This document shows positions 7,409 to 15,634 of a stretch of 17,570 nucleotides of DNA, piece by piece. The notes beneath the pieces are model-generated. The model searched no databases. It had not been told where the DNA came from and saw nothing but the letters and a program-made list of their open reading frames with translations. The DNA lies in the NCBI GenBank assembly GCA_007126415.1, contig SLBH01000184.1:1-17570 (forward strand), read 5' to 3'. This DNA comes from Spirochaetales bacterium. GTDB taxonomy: Bacteria; Spirochaetota; Spirochaetia; DSM-27196; SLAA01. The translations under genes were made by a program, and so were the position numbers. Every line of letters starts with the position of its first letter. The stretch's first letter is position 1.

Positions 7409-8457
7409 ACCCGCTTCTGGTAACACCGCCGAGTAGCAACACCAAGACCGGCGGATACATCTACAACGCGCGCGTAGCCGAGATACTTGCGCGCGACGGC
7501 AGCCGGATTCAATGCTTCGTGCCGTTGGACTCAATCGACGCTTGGCTACGCCGAGAAGCGGACCGGCAAGACTCGCTCGGCGGACCACGCGTGTTCGTGC
7601 TCGACAGCCTGTATATCCATGCGGCTCGGCGGTTGCGCTCGGCGCGAGCCGACGACCGCGTAGCTCGCCAACGCTGGTTGCTGCTCGCCCATCTCCTTCC
7701 GTCCCAGGAGCAAGACGGTGAGGACGAGGCCCGCGCCGAACGAATCGCGCTTCCGTTGTTCGACGGCGCGATCGCGCCGAGCCGCTACATGCGGGAGCTC
7801 CTCCGCCGTCGCGGGCTCCCGGCGGAGAACCTCTACGCGTGCCCACCGGGAACCGATCTCCCGACCATCGCGAGCACCGCAACCGCCGCGAGCAACGCCA
7901 CCGTTCGGCGCTCCAAACCGCTTCAGATTCTTACGGTCGCGAACTGGATCCCGCGCAAGAACCTCGAGGCGGTGCTTGAAGCCTTAGAGCACCTCCAGGA
8001 ATATACGTGGCAATGGCGGATTGTAGGCCACGCTGCGGCGGAGTCGCGTTACGCCGATCGGCTGAGACAGCGCATCGCCGCAAGCCCGGTCGCAGAGCGC
8101 GTCACGCCGCTCGGCACGCTCGACTCCGCCGAACTACACGCGGTATGGAGAGAGAGCGACGTGTTTGTGCTTGCAACGCGCTTCGAGAGCTATGGAATGG
8201 TGTTCGCCGAGGCTCTCAGTTATGGGGTGCCGGTAGTGGCTCCCGAACTCGGCCCGATCCCGGAAATCGTCACCGACGGAGTGAGCGGCATTCTGTATGA
8301 CCCTGCCCGCCAAGACGCGTTGACGAGCGCTCTGTGGTCGCTGATGCACGATCCGGTGCGCCGCCGTAACTTGGCCGGCGGTGCGGCTGCGCAAGCGCAG
8401 CGACTACCGAGCTGGGAAGACACCGCCGCTTGTTTCTTGGCGGCTTGCGGTGAGTAG
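7405..8457 (+). CDS. GT4-family glycosyltransferase
   Basis: This is a retaining GT-B glycosyltransferase of about 350 residues that transfers a sugar from a nucleotide donor in the cytoplasm. The N-terminal acceptor domain begins NPLLVTPPSSNTKTGGYIYN, with the glycine loop typical of GT4. The donor domain shows LTVANWIPRKNL and the E-x7-E signature ESYGMVFAE (Glu261 and Glu269). PPGTDLP precedes the domain junction. TTG 7405 overlaps the PTPS-like stop as TTGA and gives a natural family N-terminus, so I chose it. An in-frame TTG at 7381 is the alternative; I see no strong ribosome site for either, which fits translational coupling. GT4 enzymes include the cyanobacterial enzyme that glucosylates tetrahydrobiopterin, so a pteridine acceptor has precedent. 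Acceptor and sugar cannot be read from the sequence. The 3' end overlaps the MFS gene by 8 nt. Confidence 0.87.
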   Translation: MNPLLVTPPSSNTKTGGYIYNARVAEILARDGSRIQCFVPLDSIDAWLRREADRQDSLGGPRVFVLDSLYIHAARRLRSARADDRVARQRWLLLAHLLPSQEQDGEDEARAERIALPLFDGAIAPSRYMRELLRRRGLPAENLYACPPGTDLPTIASTATAASNATVRRSKPLQILTVANWIPRKNLEAVLEALEHLQEYTWQWRIVGHAAAESRYADRLRQRIAASPVAERVTPLGTLDSAELHAVWRESDVFVLATRFESYGMVFAEALSYGVPVVAPELGPIPEIVTDGVSGILYDPARQDALTSALWSLMHDPVRRRNLAGGAAAQAQRLPSWEDTAACFLAACGE

Positions 8458-9727
8458 TGGGCCCCGGCCTCCTCGCGAACTCGGCGCGTCGGCCTTCAAA
8501 CTACTTGTCGCCGGACAGATCACCTCGAAACTCGCGCATGCGGTCTTCCTGATCACCCTCACGCTCTATCTCAAACAGCTAACCGACTCGGCATCGGTGA
8601 TAGGGGCGGCGCAGGTGCTGTCGTATCTTCCGGCCCTTGCACTCGGTCCGCTCGCGGGCGTGCTCGTAGACCGTTTCGATCGCAAGCGCCTACTGGTGGG
8701 ATCCGATCTTGCCAGGGGGCTCGCGATCATGGCGGCTGCGTCACTCGTTCAAAACGGAGGCACCCCGGTTGTGCTGCTGTTTGTACTCACTTCGGTGGTG
8801 AGCGTTTCCCAGGTAGTATTTCTCCCGACCGTGCAGGCCATCCTACCCGATATCGTAGCGGAAGCGAATCTACGGTCGGCAAACGCGATTCGCGGCGCAG
8901 GGGTCCAGCTCTCGAACCTCGCCGGAAACGCGCTCGGCGGGATGCTGTTCTCGGTTCTCGGCGGGCCGTTACTTCTGTTGTGCACCGGCGCCACCTTTGT
9001 TGTCTCGGCCGCGCAAGAGCAGCTTATGCGCATTCCGCGGCGGCCACGGGGGAGATCGGCCGGCGGCATTGCCGGCCAGACACGCTCGGCGCTCCGTTAC
9101 CTGCGGGTTCGCCGCGGAACGGCGCTCGCGGTTGTTACGCACGGAGTGGTAGGACTCAGTTTCCCGCCGTTGCTGTTGGCGCTCCCGTTCGTGGTTCTCG
9201 ATGACCTCGGGCTCTCGGAGACGTTCTTCGGTATCTATCTCGCGGTTGTGCTCGCGGGCGGAATCGCCGGGTACCTGTGGTACGCGCGGGCGCGTCCCAC
9301 GCAAGCGAGCTCGCCGGGCGGTGAGTACCGAATCTTGCGGCGCGGCTTCTTTATCCTCGCGCTTGGGATTATAACCGCCGGTGCGCGCACTACCGCGCCC
9401 GCGCTTTTCCCGGCCTTCGCGGCAGCCGGGCTCGGTGCCGGAATGGTAAACCTATCGCTCATCACCACGCTGCAGCGCCGCACACCGGCGGTGCGGCGCG
9501 GGAGGGTGTTCGGGGTCTACGAGACCGTTGCCGCTGCAGCCTCGGCGCTCGGTTTCGGAGTATTCGGTCCGGTTGTCGAGCTGATGCGAAATCACCTCTC
9601 GCTGTTGGTCTTGGGCGTTGGGGTTGGCTTGGCAATCTACGGCGTGATTGTGTTGCGTTTGCCGGTAGCTCGTAGCTTCTTCTCAGGCGGTTCGGCCGCG
9701 GGTTTCAACCATACCCATCACGCCTGA
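8450..9727 (+). CDS. MFS transporter, probable small-molecule exporter
   Basis: This is an inner-membrane transporter of 425 residues with about twelve hydrophobic segments. The loop after helix 2 reads GVLVDRFDRKRLL, the MFS motif A (G-x3-D-x-R-x-R type), which marks a proton-coupled major facilitator. Overall style, including the helix 4 region VFLPTVQAILPDIV with NAIRGAGVQLSN after it, resembles the MFS_3 and enterobactin-exporter-like group. Export is therefore more likely than uptake. GTG 8450 is chosen because it overlaps the glycosyltransferase stop by 8 nt and gives a short polar N-terminus before helix 1. The earlier in-frame ATG at 8381 would add an arginine-rich 23-residue extension inside the upstream gene. 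As the last gene of the operon, it most simply exports the glycosylated product. Its stop overlaps the 3' end of the convergent kinase gene by 10 nt. Confidence 0.88.
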   Translation: MSSGPRPPRELGASAFKLLVAGQITSKLAHAVFLITLTLYLKQLTDSASVIGAAQVLSYLPALALGPLAGVLVDRFDRKRLLVGSDLARGLAIMAAASLVQNGGTPVVLLFVLTSVVSVSQVVFLPTVQAILPDIVAEANLRSANAIRGAGVQLSNLAGNALGGMLFSVLGGPLLLLCTGATFVVSAAQEQLMRIPRRPRGRSAGGIAGQTRSALRYLRVRRGTALAVVTHGVVGLSFPPLLLALPFVVLDDLGLSETFFGIYLAVVLAGGIAGYLWYARARPTQASSPGGEYRILRRGFFILALGIITAGARTTAPALFPAFAAAGLGAGMVNLSLITTLQRRTPAVRRGRVFGVYETVAAAASALGFGVFGPVVELMRNHLSLLVLGVGVGLAIYGVIVLRLPVARSFFSGGSAAGFNHTHHA

Positions 9728-12324
9728 CTCGAGAACTCGGGTAGCGTCACGAGGTACTCGCTGAAGCGCCGGTACTCGGTCCGCAGGCGATCGAATGCCC
9801 TCTCGGCCGCTTCCCGATCCTGTTCTCGACCTGCGGTCTCCAGTTCCTCGGCCGCATCGCCGAGATCGAGTGCCGCGAGGCTGCGGGCTCCGCCCTTTAT
9901 GGCGTGGGCGCCACCGCGCACCTGCTCCCAATCCTCGCTTTGAAGCGCTTCCGCCAAGCGCTCGAGCTCAGCATCGGTTTGCGCGCGAAACTTCCCTACC
10001 ACGCGCACAACCACATCGGCTTTCCCCATAAAGGCCTCAACCGCCGCGGAAAAATCGAAAACGTGATCGAGTTCAGGCTCTTCTACTCCTGCGTCGGAGG
10101 AACCGCCGCCCGCGACCGCTATACGCTCGCGACTCACAAGCCAGCGACGGAGCAGAGGAACGACATCGCGACTCTTGAACGGCTTGCTGAGGAAATCACT
10201 CATACCGGCATCGAGACACCGCTCGCGTTCTTCGCGGATGGCGTTAGCGGTGACGGCCACGATCGGAATGGTAGGATGAAACTCACGTATTGCGCGCGTA
10301 GCTTCGTAGCCGTTGAGGCGCGGCATCTGCACGTCCATGAACACCAGATCGAAACTGCGCGCACGCACCATCTCCACCGCCTCTTGGCCGTCGGTAGCAA
10401 CCTCGGTGGCATACCCAAGCTTCGTAAGGATGGTCTGAAACAGCTGCTGATTGACCGGATGATCCTCGGCGATCAGTAACGTGAACTCGGATTCCACGGT
10501 CTCGGAGCGCCCCTGCTCAGCGGCCTCGGGTGCGGCCTCGGGTGCGGCAGCCCCCTCATCGCGGCCCCGGTTGCTCACCTCAGCGGCGACGTGGTCATCG
10601 TCATCGTCGCCGTCGCCGCGATCGCTTTCAAACTCATCGAACTCTTCGAGCTCTTCCAGTTCCTCCACGAGTTCAACCGCTTCATCATCGAAGGTCTCCA
10701 GTAGCTCCACCGGAGAGCCGAACGCCTCGACATCGGAAGACGCCGTTTGCAATGCGTCACTCGCCGAACCGTTGTCTGCCTGCGTGAGCCGTCTCAGTGC
10801 GTCGTATAGCTCTCGCCACTTGACCGGCTTGTTGAGATACACCTGAAACCATTTGAGCAGCTTCATCTTCGCTTCCGGCGTACTCTTCCCGGTAGGACTC
10901 AGCAGGATTAGCTTCGTATTGAGCAACCGCTCGTCGGACTTTATCTCGCTCGCGAGTTGCCAACCGTCGATGCCGCTGAGGTTCTGGTCTATAAGACCTA
11001 TATCAAACGGCCGCCCTGCCTCGAGCGCATCTCGAAACGCCTGAATGCCTTGTTCGCCGGAGCGGGCGTGTTCGGTGGTTGCACCCCATCCTTGGAGGTA
11101 TCGCGAGAGCACCGCCGCGGCGACACGACTGTCGTCAACAATAAGAACACGGAGCCCCTCGCAGATCGGTTTAACCTCCGGCCCTCCTCCCGGAGTGACG
11201 GTGTCGGGCGTACGTAACGGAATGCGAAACCAGAAGCGCGATCCCTTTCCCTCTTCGCTACTTACACCGAGTCGGCCCCGCATCATCTCGACAAGATTCT
11301 TTGAGATCGAGAGCCCGAGCCCGGTTCCGCCGAATCGCCGTGTGGTGGATGAATCGACCTGGCTGAACGCTTGAAACAGAAGCTCGCGCTTTTCCTTAGG
11401 GATGCCGATTCCCGAGTCGATCACTTCAAAGTGTATCATCGGCGAGCCGTCGGCCGCGAGCGTTGGCCGAACCCGTATGAAGATGTAGCCTTTGGAGGTG
11501 AACTTAACCGCGTTGTTGAAGAGATTAACGATAATCTGCCGCAACCGCACCGGATCGCCGGAGATCACCTGCGGCAGTTTGGGGTCGAGAAAGGTTACGA
11601 CTTCCAGGCCTTTCTTGTGCGCCTCGAGACTCACCATATCAACCGCGTCTTCGGTCATCGTGAAGAGATCGAACTGTATGACCTCGAGCGAAAGCTTGCC
11701 CGCCTCGATCTTGGAGAAATCTAGTATGTCGTTGATGAGCCCGAGCAAGACCTCCGCTGAAAAGCGTATCTGCTCGCCGTACTCACGCTGCTCGGCGTCG
11801 AGCTGCGTATCGAGCAAGAGCTCCGTGATTCCGGTGATGGTGTGCAGCGGGGTGCGTATCTCGTGACTCATGTTCGCGAGAAACGCGGACTTGGTCTTGG
11901 TCGCTTTCTCGGCGGTATCCTTAGCCTGCTTCAGCCTGGTTTCGGCGTCCTTTTCTTCGGTCACGTCCTCTACGAGCGCAAACAACAGGTGCTCGTCGGA
12001 GTCTTGCGGAAGCTCGGCAGAGGCTGCCGCCAGTGAAATCTTCCACCAAGGCTTTCGCCCCTCTGATACGTGCCGCCGCACCCACAGCCCGCGCGTCTCA
12101 CGGATGTCTTGTGCGATAGCTTGTATCGCGAACTCAACTCGAGAGGCATCCTCGGACACCAAGAACGAGCTAAGATTGGCGTCCTCCGGTGAACCGGCCC
12201 CATCTATGAGACGACGGAACGCGTCGTTGGCGTACTCGATAAGACCGGTGCGAGAAAGCAACAACATCCCGACCGGCGAGTTTGCGAACGCCGCGCTGAA
12301 CTGTTGGTGATACCGGACCGTCAT
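9718..12324 (-). CDS. Soluble hybrid sensor histidine kinase (PAS-HisKA-HATPase-REC-REC-HPt)
   Basis: This 868-residue phosphorelay kinase has no transmembrane segment, so it senses a cytoplasmic signal. The order is a PAS domain (about 8-125), HisKA with His154 in NMSHEIRTPLH, and an ATPase domain with the N box NLFNNAVKFTSKG, DSGIGI and GGTGLGLS. REC1 follows with Asp446 in LIDQNLSG. A very acidic Glu/Asp-rich linker (about 538-582) leads to REC2 with Asp664 in VFMDVQMP. An HPt domain with His807 in AHAIKGGARS ends the protein. REC1 keeps its Asp but is divergent around it and may be a docking or pseudo-receiver. ATG 12324 is 17 nt past the upstream regulator's stop and gives a typical PAS N-terminus, but has no clear ribosome site. 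A GTG at 12387 with GAGG 5 nt upstream is a real alternative that adds 21 residues and overlaps the regulator gene. The likely partner is the adjacent response regulator, with which it forms an operon. Confidence 0.93.
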   Translation of the reverse strand: MTVRYHQQFSAAFANSPVGMLLLSRTGLIEYANDAFRRLIDGAGSPEDANLSSFLVSEDASRVEFAIQAIAQDIRETRGLWVRRHVSEGRKPWWKISLAAASAELPQDSDEHLLFALVEDVTEEKDAETRLKQAKDTAEKATKTKSAFLANMSHEIRTPLHTITGITELLLDTQLDAEQREYGEQIRFSAEVLLGLINDILDFSKIEAGKLSLEVIQFDLFTMTEDAVDMVSLEAHKKGLEVVTFLDPKLPQVISGDPVRLRQIIVNLFNNAVKFTSKGYIFIRVRPTLAADGSPMIHFEVIDSGIGIPKEKRELLFQAFSQVDSSTTRRFGGTGLGLSISKNLVEMMRGRLGVSSEEGKGSRFWFRIPLRTPDTVTPGGGPEVKPICEGLRVLIVDDSRVAAAVLSRYLQGWGATTEHARSGEQGIQAFRDALEAGRPFDIGLIDQNLSGIDGWQLASEIKSDERLLNTKLILLSPTGKSTPEAKMKLLKWFQVYLNKPVKWRELYDALRRLTQADNGSASDALQTASSDVEAFGSPVELLETFDDEAVELVEELEELEEFDEFESDRGDGDDDDDHVAAEVSNRGRDEGAAAPEAAPEAAEQGRSETVESEFTLLIAEDHPVNQQLFQTILTKLGYATEVATDGQEAVEMVRARSFDLVFMDVQMPRLNGYEATRAIREFHPTIPIVAVTANAIREERERCLDAGMSDFLSKPFKSRDVVPLLRRWLVSRERIAVAGGGSSDAGVEEPELDHVFDFSAAVEAFMGKADVVVRVVGKFRAQTDAELERLAEALQSEDWEQVRGGAHAIKGGARSLAALDLGDAAEELETAGREQDREAAERAFDRLRTEYRRFSEYLVTLPEFSSQA

Positions 12325-12341
12325 ATGCGTGCTGTCATACG

Positions 12342-13601
12342 CTAGAAGTTCATGCGGAGTACCTCGGTGGCTTTCTTGAGAATCCACTCAGGCCTCAGAG
12401 GTTTGATGATATAGCTGCTGACACCGAACTTGAGCGCTTCAACCACGGTCTCCTTTTTGGACAGCGCCGAGAGCACGATCACCGGAAGCTTCAGTTGCTG
12501 CTTCTGCAGATGCTGCAGTACCTGGAACCCGTTCATCTCGGGCATCATGAGATCAAGAAACACCAAATCAAACGACTCGATATCCGGTGCCTCTACGAAC
12601 TCCTTGCCGTTGTTGAACGCCTGCACCTGAAATCCGGTATCGGCGAAAGCGGTGTCGATCAGTTCCTGAATCACGATATCGTCGTCTACGATTGCAACCT
12701 TCACCTCGCGGTCTATCTCGCCGAGGCCTTGCTCTACGGTCTTTTCCGTCTCAAACTTCATATCGAACGACTCGCTACCTTCTTTCTTGGGTGCGTCGCT
12801 CTTGAGAAAGTCTTCTTGGATCACGCTGTGTTCGCCGTCGATGTAGCTCCCGGCCTTCTTGCCGAGCAGGCCGTCCATCGCACGTTCGATACTGTTCGTG
12901 ACCTCGATCTCACGATAGCTGCCGCGAGAAGACACGAACTCTTTGACGTACTCGTTGTTAGTGAGAATCTTCACGAAACGCGGTTTGGTCTTGGTATAGT
13001 TGAGAATGTTACTCAGCAGCATCCCAAGCTTAACGGTATCATCTTCGCTGATCTCGACGTTCGGCATAATCAGCAGTACACGCGGAGTCTCAACCTCGTA
13101 CAGATCCATGAGTTCCGAGATCTTGTACTTGAGCAGTTCTATCTTCTCTTTGTTTAGGCCTTCCGATACCTCAACAAACAGGATTTCGTCGTTGAAATGC
13201 GCCTCGATGATGCAGGGAGTACTGTCGAGGTCGAGGTTCACTTCAAGAATCTCGGAGACCGTTCGCAGCAGGGAATCGACCTTGATCGGTTTGGTGAAGA
13301 ACTTCTTAACACCGTACTTGGCGACCTGCATAAGCTTTTGGCGATCTATGCGAGCCGAGCACATTATTACCGGCGTCGCCGAGGTGTTCGGATCGCTCTT
13401 CTTCTTCTCGAGCAACTCGATCGAGCTGTTGCGCGAAAGGTAGTAATCCATGATGACGAGATCCGGCATATGTTGGCGCATCTTCACCGAGCCGTCTAAG
13501 CCGTTAACCGCCGCCGTTACCTCAAATCCGTACTCGCTGAGCTTCTGTTTGAGGAAATCGCGAAAAAGCTGCGACTCATCAATAACGAGAATCTTCTTCA
13601 T
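12342..13601 (-). CDS. Dual-receiver response regulator (REC-middle domain-REC)
   Basis: This 419-residue protein has two receiver domains and no DNA-binding or enzymatic output that I recognise. REC1 (1-120) has the acidic pair in VIDES, Asp52 in VIMDYYLS and Lys104 in FFTKP. REC2 (300-415) has VDDD, Asp350 in VFLDLMMPEMNG and Lys400 in YIIKPLRP. The middle section (about 128-245) alternates strands and helices (EILFVEVSEGLNKEKIELL, then PRVLLIMPNVEIS) and resembles a STAS-like fold; that match is only an impression. A Lys/Glu-rich linker (about 250-298) joins it to REC2. The ribosome site is AGAGG, 8 nt before ATG 13601, and a strong promoter lies upstream. It is transcribed first in an operon with the hybrid kinase and probably exchanges phosphate with its HPt domain. 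Output may be by protein-protein contact. Confidence 0.9.
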   Translation of the reverse strand: MKKILVIDESQLFRDFLKQKLSEYGFEVTAAVNGLDGSVKMRQHMPDLVIMDYYLSRNSSIELLEKKKSDPNTSATPVIMCSARIDRQKLMQVAKYGVKKFFTKPIKVDSLLRTVSEILEVNLDLDSTPCIIEAHFNDEILFVEVSEGLNKEKIELLKYKISELMDLYEVETPRVLLIMPNVEISEDDTVKLGMLLSNILNYTKTKPRFVKILTNNEYVKEFVSSRGSYREIEVTNSIERAMDGLLGKKAGSYIDGEHSVIQEDFLKSDAPKKEGSESFDMKFETEKTVEQGLGEIDREVKVAIVDDDIVIQELIDTAFADTGFQVQAFNNGKEFVEAPDIESFDLVFLDLMMPEMNGFQVLQHLQKQQLKLPVIVLSALSKKETVVEALKFGVSSYIIKPLRPEWILKKATEVLRMNF

Positions 13602-13626
13602 ATAGAACGCCTCTTTTTGCTCTCAA

Positions 13627-13655
13627 GTTATACGTAGATTCGACGGAATTTTCAA
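13627..13655 (-). promoter_or_regulatory. Putative sigma-70 promoter for the response regulator/kinase operon
   Basis: On the - strand, TTGAAA (13650-13655) and TATAAC (13627-13632) are separated by exactly 17 nt. The -10 box is 25 nt before the ATG. This is the best -10 match in the window. Confidence 0.65.
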
Positions 13656-13684
13656 CTCCATCCGCTCACCTGCCTCGGAACTCC

Positions 13685-13708
13685 CGGAACCGCACGCGGA
13701 ACCGCACG
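13685..13708. repeat. Perfect 12-bp tandem duplication between divergent promoters
   Basis: CGGAACCGCACG occurs twice head to tail (13685-13696 and 13697-13708). A partial third copy, CGGAACTCC, lies just before it near 13676. It sits upstream of both the regulator promoter and the phosphohexomutase promoter, so a protein-binding role is possible but unproven. Confidence 0.8.
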
Positions 13709-13715
13709 ACGACAA

Positions 13716-13745
13716 TTGACAGCCCAAGCCAAAATCAGCTAGGAT
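13716..13745 (+). promoter_or_regulatory. Putative sigma-70 promoter for the phosphohexomutase
   Basis: A perfect TTGACA (13716-13721) and TAGGAT (13740-13745) are 18 nt apart, and the -10 box lies 21 nt before ATG 13767. The rest of the 165-bp gap (13602-13766) holds the divergent promoter and the 12-bp tandem repeat. Confidence 0.5.
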
Positions 13746-13766
13746 CGCGATCTAACAAGTAACACT

Positions 13767-15599
13767 ATGCAGCATAACAGCCTCACCGTGACTCAGCAAC
13801 TCGAATCAGCGATCGCTACACCGTTTTCTTCCAACTCGGACTGGAGCGCCGAGGATTACTCCTTTGTTTTGCAGCGGCTGATACTATCGGCGTCCGGCTT
13901 GCGTACGGTATTCGCCGAAGCCGGCGACGAGCATGATTTCACTCCGCTTATCGGTGAGCCCTACCGTCTGCTCGCCTGTTTCGCCGCCGATGCGTTTGGC
14001 GCGTTCATCGGCCGACAGTTCGATCGCCCGGCCCGCGTAGCGGTCGCGACCGACGCCCGGCCCACCGGGAAGCTGATCGCGGCGATTACGGTACGAGCGC
14101 TACTCGCCCGGGAGCACACCCCCGAGTACCTCGGTATAGCGCCCACACCTCAGTTACTCGCCTACAGCGCAATGAATCCCGACCTCGACGCGTTCATCTG
14201 TATCACCGCCAGCCACAATCCCATCGGGCACAACGGGTTCAAGTTCGGCCTCAACGACGGAGGCGTCTTGAGCGTTGCACAGGCGCAGACACTCACCGCA
14301 CGGCTCCGCGAGCTGCTTGGCTCAAGCGCCGAGCGAAGCGCAGCGGTACGCAGAGCCGCGGCGGTGCCGTTCGAGGCGGTAGGCTCGGCTCTCGCCGCGG
14401 AACACCGGCACCACGCCGCCTCGGCCCGCGCGTACCGCGAGCAGACGCTGCGCTTGCTCGACCCCGGCAACCGCCGAACCGCCGAACGCCTGCGTGCCGC
14501 GTGCCGAAGCACCCCGCTCGCCGTCCTCGGCGAGCTCAACGGGAGCGCACGGGGCCGCTCGATCGATCGCGAGGTTCTCGAGGAACTCGGTTGTGGCGTT
14601 GAGCTTCTAAACGCCGAGCCGGGAGCGGTGGTGCATCAAATCGTGCCGGAAGGCCCCGGACTCGAGGACTGCCGCGCCGCGCTCGCCGAGCGCGCCGGCG
14701 ATCCAAGCGGTTTTCTGCTCGGGTACGTTCCCGATAACGACGGTGACCGCGGAAACCTGGTCTACCGCGCGCTCGCCGAGACACAGGCGTTTGCGCTCGG
14801 CGCTCAGGACGTCTTCGCGCTCGCGTGCTTCGGTGTACTCAGCGAGCTCTCGGCGCAGGCTTCGGCTGAATCGGACGCTCAGCCGCGTGCCGCTGTGGTA
14901 GTAAACGGCCCAACCTCGTTGCGTATCGAGGAGATCGCCGAGCGCTTCGGCGCCGAGGTGTATCGAGCCGAGGTCGGAGAGGCGAACGTGCTCGCCCTTG
15001 CCGACCGCTTAACCGCCGACGGATACACGGTGCCGATCATCGGAGAAGGCTCGAACGGCGGCGCGATCATCCCGCCGCAGCGAGTGCGCGACCCGTTGAC
15101 GATGTTGCTTACGGTGATAAAGCTTCTTCGTCTTACCGACACCGAGGGCGGCGCAGCGCGAGACGTGCCCGCGGTGCTCACCGAGCTTCCTCGCTGGGTA
15201 ACGACGAGCGCGTATGATCCCGAGGCGCTGTTACGGCTGAACACCGGCAGCCACGAGGTCTTGAAGCACCGCTACGAGGAGCGGTTTCTCACGAGGTGGA
15301 GCCGCGAGCAGCGTTGGTTCCGCGACAAACTCGGCGCGGTCGCCTACGAAGAGCACAACTACGAAGGAACACACGACCGCGTTGGGCTCGGGCCGGAGTC
15401 TCGAAGCGGCGAGCACGACGGCGGGCTGAAGCTTCTGTTTAGAGACGCTGCGGGAGTTCCGGTTGCCTCGGTGTGGATGCGTGGCTCAAAAACCGAGCCG
15501 ATAATGAGAATCATGGCCGAGGTTCGCGGATCGGACGAGCACGCCGCGCGCGAGCTACTGAAGCTCCAGCGCGAACTCGTGCTTTCCGCCGATCGATAG
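13767..15599 (+). CDS. Alpha-D-phosphohexomutase (phosphoglucomutase/phosphomannomutase)
   Basis: The family interconverts hexose 1- and 6-phosphates through a phosphoserine, feeding nucleotide-sugar and central carbon pathways in the cytoplasm. This 610-residue protein has the phosphoserine loop TASHNP (Ser149), and the metal loop PDNDGDRGN (Asp323, Asp325, Asp327). It also has a sugar-specificity loop reading GEGSNGG at 426-432 and the C-terminal phosphate-binding pattern SKTEPIMRIMAEV. The GEGSNGG loop departs from the common GGEESGH form, so substrate choice is uncertain. The protein is longer than typical bacterial PMM/PGM (about 450-550), with Ala/Arg-rich insertions around residues 185-225. 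The start is ATG 13767; the ribosome site is weak, but the promoter just upstream fits. The gene converges with the adenine glycosylase gene across 35 bp in which I see no clear terminator. It could supply the sugar donor for the nearby glycosyltransferase, but nothing ties them directly. Confidence 0.88.
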   Translation: MQHNSLTVTQQLESAIATPFSSNSDWSAEDYSFVLQRLILSASGLRTVFAEAGDEHDFTPLIGEPYRLLACFAADAFGAFIGRQFDRPARVAVATDARPTGKLIAAITVRALLAREHTPEYLGIAPTPQLLAYSAMNPDLDAFICITASHNPIGHNGFKFGLNDGGVLSVAQAQTLTARLRELLGSSAERSAAVRRAAAVPFEAVGSALAAEHRHHAASARAYREQTLRLLDPGNRRTAERLRAACRSTPLAVLGELNGSARGRSIDREVLEELGCGVELLNAEPGAVVHQIVPEGPGLEDCRAALAERAGDPSGFLLGYVPDNDGDRGNLVYRALAETQAFALGAQDVFALACFGVLSELSAQASAESDAQPRAAVVVNGPTSLRIEEIAERFGAEVYRAEVGEANVLALADRLTADGYTVPIIGEGSNGGAIIPPQRVRDPLTMLLTVIKLLRLTDTEGGAARDVPAVLTELPRWVTTSAYDPEALLRLNTGSHEVLKHRYEERFLTRWSREQRWFRDKLGAVAYEEHNYEGTHDRVGLGPESRSGEHDGGLKLLFRDAAGVPVASVWMRGSKTEPIMRIMAEVRGSDEHAARELLKLQRELVLSADR

Positions 15600-15634
15600 C
15601 GCGCACGCCGCCAATCATCGCGGGAAGGCATCGG

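Noticed and set aside
6986..7882. Long open frame of 298 codons on the - strand
   Set aside because: It lies antisense to the PTPS-like and glycosyltransferase genes, which have clear family motifs. Its translation is Arg-rich and without recognisable motifs.
8381..8449. Upstream ATG as the MFS start
   Set aside because: It would add a basic 23-residue extension within the glycosyltransferase gene. GTG 8450, overlapping the stop by 8 nt, fits the spacing pattern of this operon.
4388..9727. Toxoflavin-type or 7-deazapurine cluster
   Set aside because: No methyltransferase, deaminase, QueE-like radical SAM protein or GTP cyclohydrolase I is present, and the QueD-like protein lacks the catalytic Cys.
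12495..13157. Open frame of 220 codons on the + strand inside the response regulator
   Set aside because: It mirrors the regulator coding strand and shows no domain. The regulator is unambiguous.
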